From DAOUGC01 sp034429695 (GTDB lineage: Bacteria; Chloroflexota; Anaerolineae; Anaerolineales; Anaerolineaceae), in assembly GCA_034429695.1 (NCBI GenBank), contig DAOUGC010000078.1, positions 1 through 9,810 of the forward strand: a stretch of DNA of 9,810 nt. Direction: 5' to 3'. Made by a program: the position numbers and the translations under genes. The notes beneath the pieces were generated by a model. The model did not search any database. It was not told the DNA's origin and worked only from the letters and a program-made list of their open reading frames with translations. Shown in pieces: positions 7,178-9,810 of the stretch (position 1 is the stretch's first letter; each line of letters opens with the position of its first letter).

Positions 7178-7870
7178 ATGAAGACAGAACTCTCCAAAAC
7201 CACCTGGACGGTCGGGCTGTGGCTCAAGCTGGGCGTGATTGTCTCAGCCTACACCGGCATCGCCAGCCACTTTGAGCCAAATGGCGGCTCGTTCATGGGC
7301 TCGGATTCAGTGTTTCTGTACTACACCATCCAGAGCAACATCGCCATCGCTGCCATATGCCTGATCTTTCTGGTCATTGACGCGCTGGGCAACGGTCACC
7401 GCTCCATCCCTAACTGGCTATACGCAGCGAAATTCACCGCCACCGTCGGCATCCTGCTGACCTTCCTGGTCTTCTCGCTGCTGCTCATCCCGCTGGTGCC
7501 GCCCGGCTACCTGACCTCAAAGTCCAACATCTTCCTGCACAACCTGGCCCCGCTGCTTGCCCTGGCTGACTTCCTGCTGTGCGACACGGCTTACCACAGC
7601 ACCCGCCGCCACACCTGGCTGGGGCTGATCCTGCCAGGGGCATACCTGATCGAAGCGCTGGCGTTGTCCTTCGCCGGTGTGCGCTTCAGCGGCAAGCTGG
7701 TTCCGTACTTCTTTTTGGATTATCAAGAACTGGGCTGGCTGCGCATCAGCGCGGAAGGCATCGGCGTGGTCTACTGGGTGCTCCTGCTCAACCTGGCGCT
7801 GCTCGGCATCGGGTTTGGGTTGCTGTGGGTGAAAGAGAAAAGGAAGAACGCAGTGGGTGGTAGGAAGTAG
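7178..7870 (+). CDS. Pr6Pr/AIG1-like six-helix membrane protein
   Basis: A 230-residue integral membrane protein with about six hydrophobic segments (near residues 11-29, 46-68, 83-107, 117-135, 148-166 and 193-217). FLYYTIQSNI (46-55), FLHNLAPLLALADFLLCD (119-136) and YFFLDYQELGW (177-187) match the bacterial Pr6Pr family. That family is related to the eukaryotic FAR-17a/AIG1/ADTRP proteins, which are threonine/histidine hydrolases of fatty-acid esters; Thr50 and His121 could be the equivalents, but this is inference. The ATG at 7178 has GAGG 6 nt upstream; a GTG at 7121 would add 19 residues and overlap the candidate -10. The last 15 codons and the stop lie within a 60-bp sequence repeated 1.4 kb downstream, so the C-terminal tail (LWVKEKRKNAVGGRK) may come from, or have seeded, that repeat. 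Confidence 0.83.
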   Translation: MKTELSKTTWTVGLWLKLGVIVSAYTGIASHFEPNGGSFMGSDSVFLYYTIQSNIAIAAICLIFLVIDALGNGHRSIPNWLYAAKFTATVGILLTFLVFSLLLIPLVPPGYLTSKSNIFLHNLAPLLALADFLLCDTAYHSTRRHTWLGLILPGAYLIEALALSFAGVRFSGKLVPYFFLDYQELGWLRISAEGIGVVYWVLLLNLALLGIGFGLLWVKEKRKNAVGGRK

Positions 7871-7882
7871 GTGGATGTCAGT
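7823..7882 (+). repeat. 60-bp direct repeat, left copy
   Basis: It begins at codon 216 of the Pr6Pr gene and runs 12 bp past its stop. It matches 9222-9281 in 58 of 60 positions, at an offset of 1399 bp. The two differences are a C/T that is synonymous in the reading frame (AAC/AAT) and a T/G after the stop. Its 14-bp core TAGGAAGTAGGTGG (7861-7874) recurs inverted at 9729-9742. Confidence 0.95.
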
Positions 7883-7968
7883 TGACGTTCGGTGGTTGTC
7901 TGCCTTAAGGTAATTCACAAGGGTGGGAACAGATAAATTTTTCTTCGCGGCCTTCGCGTCTTGTTGGT
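7883..7968. other. Short intergenic stretch with CTTCGCG repeats
   Basis: This gap between convergent genes carries CTTCGCG twice (7943-7949 and 7952-7958), with another copy at 9154-9160 on the far side of the two-gene module. No terminator is visible. Such CTTCGCG-rich strings are common as degenerate intergenic repeats in environmental bacteria. Confidence 0.5.
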
Positions 7969-8508
7969 TTATGTCTTCCGGGACAACCTTTTTATAACCG
8001 ACTCGAAATATTGCTGAAATTCCCGAGGTGATATATCTGCTTTGGACACAAGAGGTAGAATTTCTTTGAAATAATTTCTTAATTCTTCCAGATCGATCAG
8101 GTTCTGCCGGACGAGAAAAACGACATCATCCAAATCCGAATCAAACCCTCGGGCGATTTTGCTGAGTGCTATGGAATACAGATCAAAGATTTAGACATCC
8201 AATTGCCCGTATTGACCTACCCATTTTCTGCGGCTTTCAAAACCTTCGGGTAACGGAATGAATTCGCCCAACGGGACAGCGTCAATTTCGAACCCGAATT
8301 GGGCAGCCAGTTCACTCATTCGTTTTTCAAACGTTTTCCGGTTGGTTTCAGACAGATCGGTTGTATAGTCTATATCCAGAGTTTGCCGCGGATTACCGAG
8401 CAAAAGTAATGCGCTACCACCAAGCAGATACAAATTCGCCCGTTGGGATTGAAGTTCTCCCACACGGACAAGAAATCTTTTCAATGCATTGGCATTGATC
8501 GGTTCCAT
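7969..8508 (-). pseudogene. DUF6036/AbiEii-like nucleotidyltransferase interrupted by one in-frame TAA
   Basis: Codons 1-105 encode the start of a minimal nucleotidyltransferase. LYLLGGSALLLLG (27-38) is the GGS-type nucleotide-binding turn, TLDIDY (43-48) supplies the paired metal-binding Asp residues, and FEIDAVPLGEFIPLP (73-87) is the next core strand. A TAA at 8191-8193 then stops the frame. The same frame stays open for 73 more codons to a TAA at 7969-7971. It reads IFDLYSIALSKIARG, then a DSDLDDVVFLVRQ segment and a helical tail, which is how this family normally continues (DPY-x-ALSK-x-AR, D-x-x-DV). Full length would be about 179 codons. A single base change, for example from TAT or TAC, explains it; a sequencing error or rare read-through remains possible. 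It follows the partner gene by 11 bp, with AGGGG just before the ATG. Confidence 0.82.
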
Positions 8509-8519
8509 GTCCCCTATCG

Positions 8520-9029
8520 TTATTGTATGCGTCGGATCAGATGATGAGCCGCATTTTCATAGGTTCCCTGCCAGTTGGCAAGGTCCCCGGTTATCTCCTG
8601 ATGTCTGCGACCCAGATCCTGCAAAGCTTTATCCGGCGATTGGCCGGGGGGGATACCCAGCTCTGCACCAAACAGATCCGGCAACCAGCGCCACTCTGGC
8701 ACCACCCTGGCAAGCTCTGCCTGATACTTTCGTTGTAGGTGGTGACTGGCGGTAACAAACAATTTTAATTGGCGAGCTTGATCGGGCAACAAACGCGCGA
8801 GTGCATCGTCCATGACCTCGGCAAACTCTGGGTGCAACAACAGGAGTGGGATCACCGCAGTGCGTACCCGACTCTCAGGCTGACGGATGCAATCTGCGAT
8901 TAAATCGGCGGGCGGGCGGTGATTAACCCGATCGATGGGAGCGGGTGTGGATAAATAGGCCACCCCATGCACGCACAATTCCGCCACCAACCGGTCTGTA
9001 TCTGAAATTGTCGAAGAAAGCGCACCCAT
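8520..9029 (-). CDS. Conserved helical hypothetical protein paired with a nucleotidyltransferase
   Basis: A 169-residue, largely helical protein that I cannot assign to a named family. Visible features are RVNHRPPADLI (34-44), IPLLLLHPEFAE (60-71), WLPDLFGAELGIPP (115-128) and NWQGTYENAAHHLIRR (152-167). There is no signal peptide, membrane helix or known catalytic motif. From general recollection, similar proteins occur directly upstream of DUF6036-type nucleotidyltransferases in Chloroflexota; this needs a search. The stop is 11 bp before the nucleotidyltransferase ATG, so the two are an operon. I chose the ATG at 9029; a TTG at 9053 is the other option. There is no ribosome site before 9029, but the promoter places the transcript start almost at the ATG, suggesting a leaderless or near-leaderless mRNA. 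Partner order recalls AbiEi/AbiEii and similar modules, an analogy only. Confidence 0.75.
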   Translation of the reverse strand: MGALSSTISDTDRLVAELCVHGVAYLSTPAPIDRVNHRPPADLIADCIRQPESRVRTAVIPLLLLHPEFAEVMDDALARLLPDQARQLKLFVTASHHLQRKYQAELARVVPEWRWLPDLFGAELGIPPGQSPDKALQDLGRRHQEITGDLANWQGTYENAAHHLIRRIQ

Positions 9030-9040
9030 GAAAACATTGT

Positions 9041-9069
9041 AACATAGCCGCAAACGGGATTTTTTTCAA
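9041..9069 (-). promoter_or_regulatory. Candidate promoter of the two-gene nucleotidyltransferase module
   Basis: On the - strand, TTGAAA (complement of 9064-9069) and TATGTT (complement of 9041-9046) are separated by 17 bp. The -35 has one mismatch and the -10 two. The expected start falls only a few bases before the ATG at 9029, which would explain why that gene lacks a ribosome-binding site. Confidence 0.55.
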
Positions 9070-9188
9070 CGGCCAGAGAATAAAAAACAATTTCTTTCAC
9101 GGATCCAATATTTTCCATCGCGTGCAGTGGGTTTTCTCGTTGATGGTTTTTGCTTCGCGTTTTCACCGTGGTGGACGCGGTTCATCTC

Positions 9189-9215
9189 GGTGGGCTGAGA
9201 GAACATCAGCCCACC
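9189..9215. repeat. REP-like hairpin, 10-bp stem and 7-nt loop
   Basis: GGTGGGCTGA (9189-9198) pairs perfectly with TCAGCCCACC (9206-9215) around GAGAACA. It ends in CCCTACC and is not followed by a T-run, so it is not a terminator. It stands 6 bp before the right copy of the 60-bp repeat. GGTGGGCT...AGCCCACC palindromes of this kind are familiar dispersed intergenic elements. Confidence 0.75.
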
Positions 9216-9221
9216 CTACCA

Positions 9222-9281
9222 CTGTGGGTGAAAGAGAAAAGGAAGAATGCAGTGGGTGGTAGGAAGTAGGTGGAGGTCAGT
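9222..9281 (+). repeat. 60-bp direct repeat, right copy
   Basis: 58/60 identical to 7823-7882. Read in the matching frame it encodes the same 15-residue tail and stop as the Pr6Pr protein, but nothing upstream of 9222 resembles that gene. The last few bases lead into a tandem repeat. Together with the left copy it brackets the nucleotidyltransferase module. Confidence 0.95.
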
Positions 9282-9310
9282 ATTCAGAGGTCAGTGTTCA
9301 GAGGTCAGAG
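9275..9310 (+). repeat. 14-bp tandem repeat, about 2.6 copies
   Basis: The units are GGTCAGTATTCAGA (9275-9288), GGTCAGTGTTCAGA (9289-9302, one difference) and a partial GGTCAGAG (9303-9310). The first unit overlaps the end of the 60-bp repeat, whose GTCAGT tail may have been its seed. No coding role is visible. Confidence 0.85.
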
Positions 9311-9341
9311 GGACGTAAACCCATCAGACAGGTTTTTGTAG

Positions 9342-9394
9342 GGGACGGGCGGGGGATACCGCGGGAATCAACCAGGGCAGTCATAGCCCGTCCC
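9342..9394. repeat. Inverted repeat GGGACGGGC / GCCCGTCCC
   Basis: Perfect 9-bp arms at 9342-9350 and 9386-9394 are separated by 35 bp. The sequence family (GTAGGGGACGGGC...) resembles the other GC-rich palindromes of this region. It is not followed by a T-run. Confidence 0.6.
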
Positions 9395-9453
9395 GCCAAA
9401 ATGACCGTTTTCAGCGCTCGCTATGCGCCGCGACAAAAAATCGGGAATCGCAG

Positions 9454-9480
9454 GTCGGGTTGGCGTTCTTCCAACCCGAC
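9454..9480. repeat. REP-like hairpin, 10-bp stem and 7-nt loop
   Basis: GTCGGGTTGG (9454-9463) pairs perfectly with CCAACCCGAC (9471-9480) around CGTTCTT. It has the same geometry as the hairpin at 9189-9215 with a different stem. A T-rich but interrupted tract (GTTTGTTTTCTTTTC) follows on the + strand, so weak terminator activity is possible, though no rightward gene precedes it. Confidence 0.7.
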
Positions 9481-9484
9481 GTTT

Positions 9485-9660
9485 GTTTTCTTTTCGTGCA
9501 ATTCGTCTTTTCGTACCATTCGTGTTAAATCCCAGACCGGTGGTTGGACGTTCGGTGGCGGGTGCGGCTATGGAATCCATGACCGGACAACGCGCAGCCT
9601 CCCGCCGCGCCCCTGCATTCAGGGGGAATCCATCATTCGTTCATTCGTGTCCCATTCGGT
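9485..9660 (+). repeat. Degenerate ATTCGT-type repeats
   Basis: Two patches (about 9485-9533 and 9631-9660) contain strings such as TTTTCGTGCAATTCGTC, CCATTCGTGTTA, CATTCGTTCATTCGTG and CCATTCGGTG. The shared word is ATTCGT, with CG-T-rich linkers. They look like decayed members of a dispersed intergenic repeat family, not coding sequence. Confidence 0.5.
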
Positions 9661-9728
9661 GACGGGCCCGCGCCGGGCCAACTTGGTGGCGATCCGCCCT
9701 ACGGTTTCTTCCCACTTCCCACATCCCA

Positions 9729-9742
9729 CCACCTACTTCCTA
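9729..9742 (-). repeat. Inverted third copy of the 14-bp core TAGGAAGTAGGTGG
   Basis: This is an exact copy of the core at 7861-7874 and 9260-9273, on the opposite strand. Its first three bases are the stop codon of the gene entering from the right edge. The core carries TAG in two different frames, and the Pr6Pr gene uses the other one as its stop. Confidence 0.85.
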
Positions 9743-9810
9743 GCACACCTCGTCCGGGCGCACCTCTTTACCACTTGCCGCCGATTGCAACGCAGCCAGG
9801 GTGAACTGCA
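9740..9810 (-). CDS. C-terminal end of a gene running in from the right edge (possibly Gfo/Idh/MocA oxidoreductase)
   Basis: On the - strand the frame from 9808 reads QFTLAALQSAASGKEVRPDE then V-C and TAG at 9740-9742. The pattern helix, S-A-x-x-G-K-x-V-x-P, stop is how many Gfo/Idh/MocA-type NAD(P)-dependent sugar oxidoreductases end. Only about 22 residues are visible, so both the gene and the family are tentative. Its stop codon lies at the edge of the 14-bp repeat core. Confidence 0.45.
   Translation of the reverse strand, partial: QFTLAALQSAASGKEVRPDEVC

Larger units (their letters stand above)
9054..9739. other. Gene-free, repeat-rich region
   Basis: About 690 bp with no supportable gene. 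It holds one promoter for the leftward module, two perfect 10-bp hairpins with 7-nt loops, a long-range inverted repeat, a 14-bp tandem repeat, the right copy of the 60-bp repeat and two patches of degenerate ATTCGT-type repeats. The open frames across 9368-9662 run through the repeats, lack ribosome sites and look like no protein family. Confidence 0.75.

Noticed and set aside
8900..9166. An 88-codon - strand frame upstream of the helical protein
   Set aside because: It overlaps the helical protein in another frame, crosses its promoter and shows no family features.
9275..9310. A short CRISPR-like array
   Set aside because: The units are directly adjacent 14-mers with no spacers, so this is a simple tandem repeat.
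9368..9662. Two overlapping open frames (9368-9580 on -, 9423-9662 on +) in the repeat region
   Set aside because: Both run through hairpins and ATTCGT-type repeats, have no ribosome site and look like translated repeat sequence.

Overview
The window looks like a piece of a moderately GC-rich bacterial chromosome. The gene families and the many short intergenic repeats would fit an environmental Chloroflexota (Anaerolineae-like) genome. That is an inference from the general look of the proteins; there is no rRNA or other marker gene here to prove it.

Layout. (1) 1-1892, + strand: the 3' part of a secreted lipoprotein gene that enters from the left edge. It joins a five-bladed beta-propeller (glycosidase-like) to a formylglycine-generating-enzyme-like (FGE/SUMF1) domain that lacks the catalytic cysteines. 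A strong intrinsic terminator follows. (2) 1991-4702: a regulatory cassette. Two tandem paralogues of a corrinoid/Fe-S reductase-like family (QueG/reductive-dehalogenase-like, each with two 4Fe-4S motifs of identical spacing) are read leftward. A divergent TetR-type regulator is read rightward. The 100 bp between them holds two overlapping near-consensus sigma-70 promoters and inverted GTTAGT-type operator candidates. (3) 4756-6964, - strand: a SAM methyltransferase, a DJ-1/PfpI protein and a ZmaR-type GNAT acetyltransferase, about 70 bp apart, possibly co-transcribed. (4) 7178-7870, + strand: a six-helix Pr6Pr/AIG1-like membrane protein. (5) 7969-9029, - strand: a two-gene module, an all-helical hypothetical protein followed by a DUF6036/AbiEii-like nucleotidyltransferase. 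The nucleotidyltransferase reading frame is broken by one in-frame TAA but otherwise continues for 73 more family-like codons. (6) 9054-9739: about 690 bp without a gene, packed with hairpins, tandem repeats and degenerate direct repeats. (7) 9740-9810, - strand: the last codons of another gene.

The most interesting point is that the two-gene nucleotidyltransferase module is bracketed by a 60-bp direct repeat (58/60 identical; 7823-7882 and 9222-9281). The left copy forms the 3' end and stop codon of the Pr6Pr gene, and the right copy would encode the same C-terminal peptide. This resembles insertion of a roughly 1.4-kb non-autonomous cassette at the 3' end of a gene, or a segment bounded by a dispersed repeat family. 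A 14-bp core of the repeat also supplies the stop codon of the gene at the right edge.
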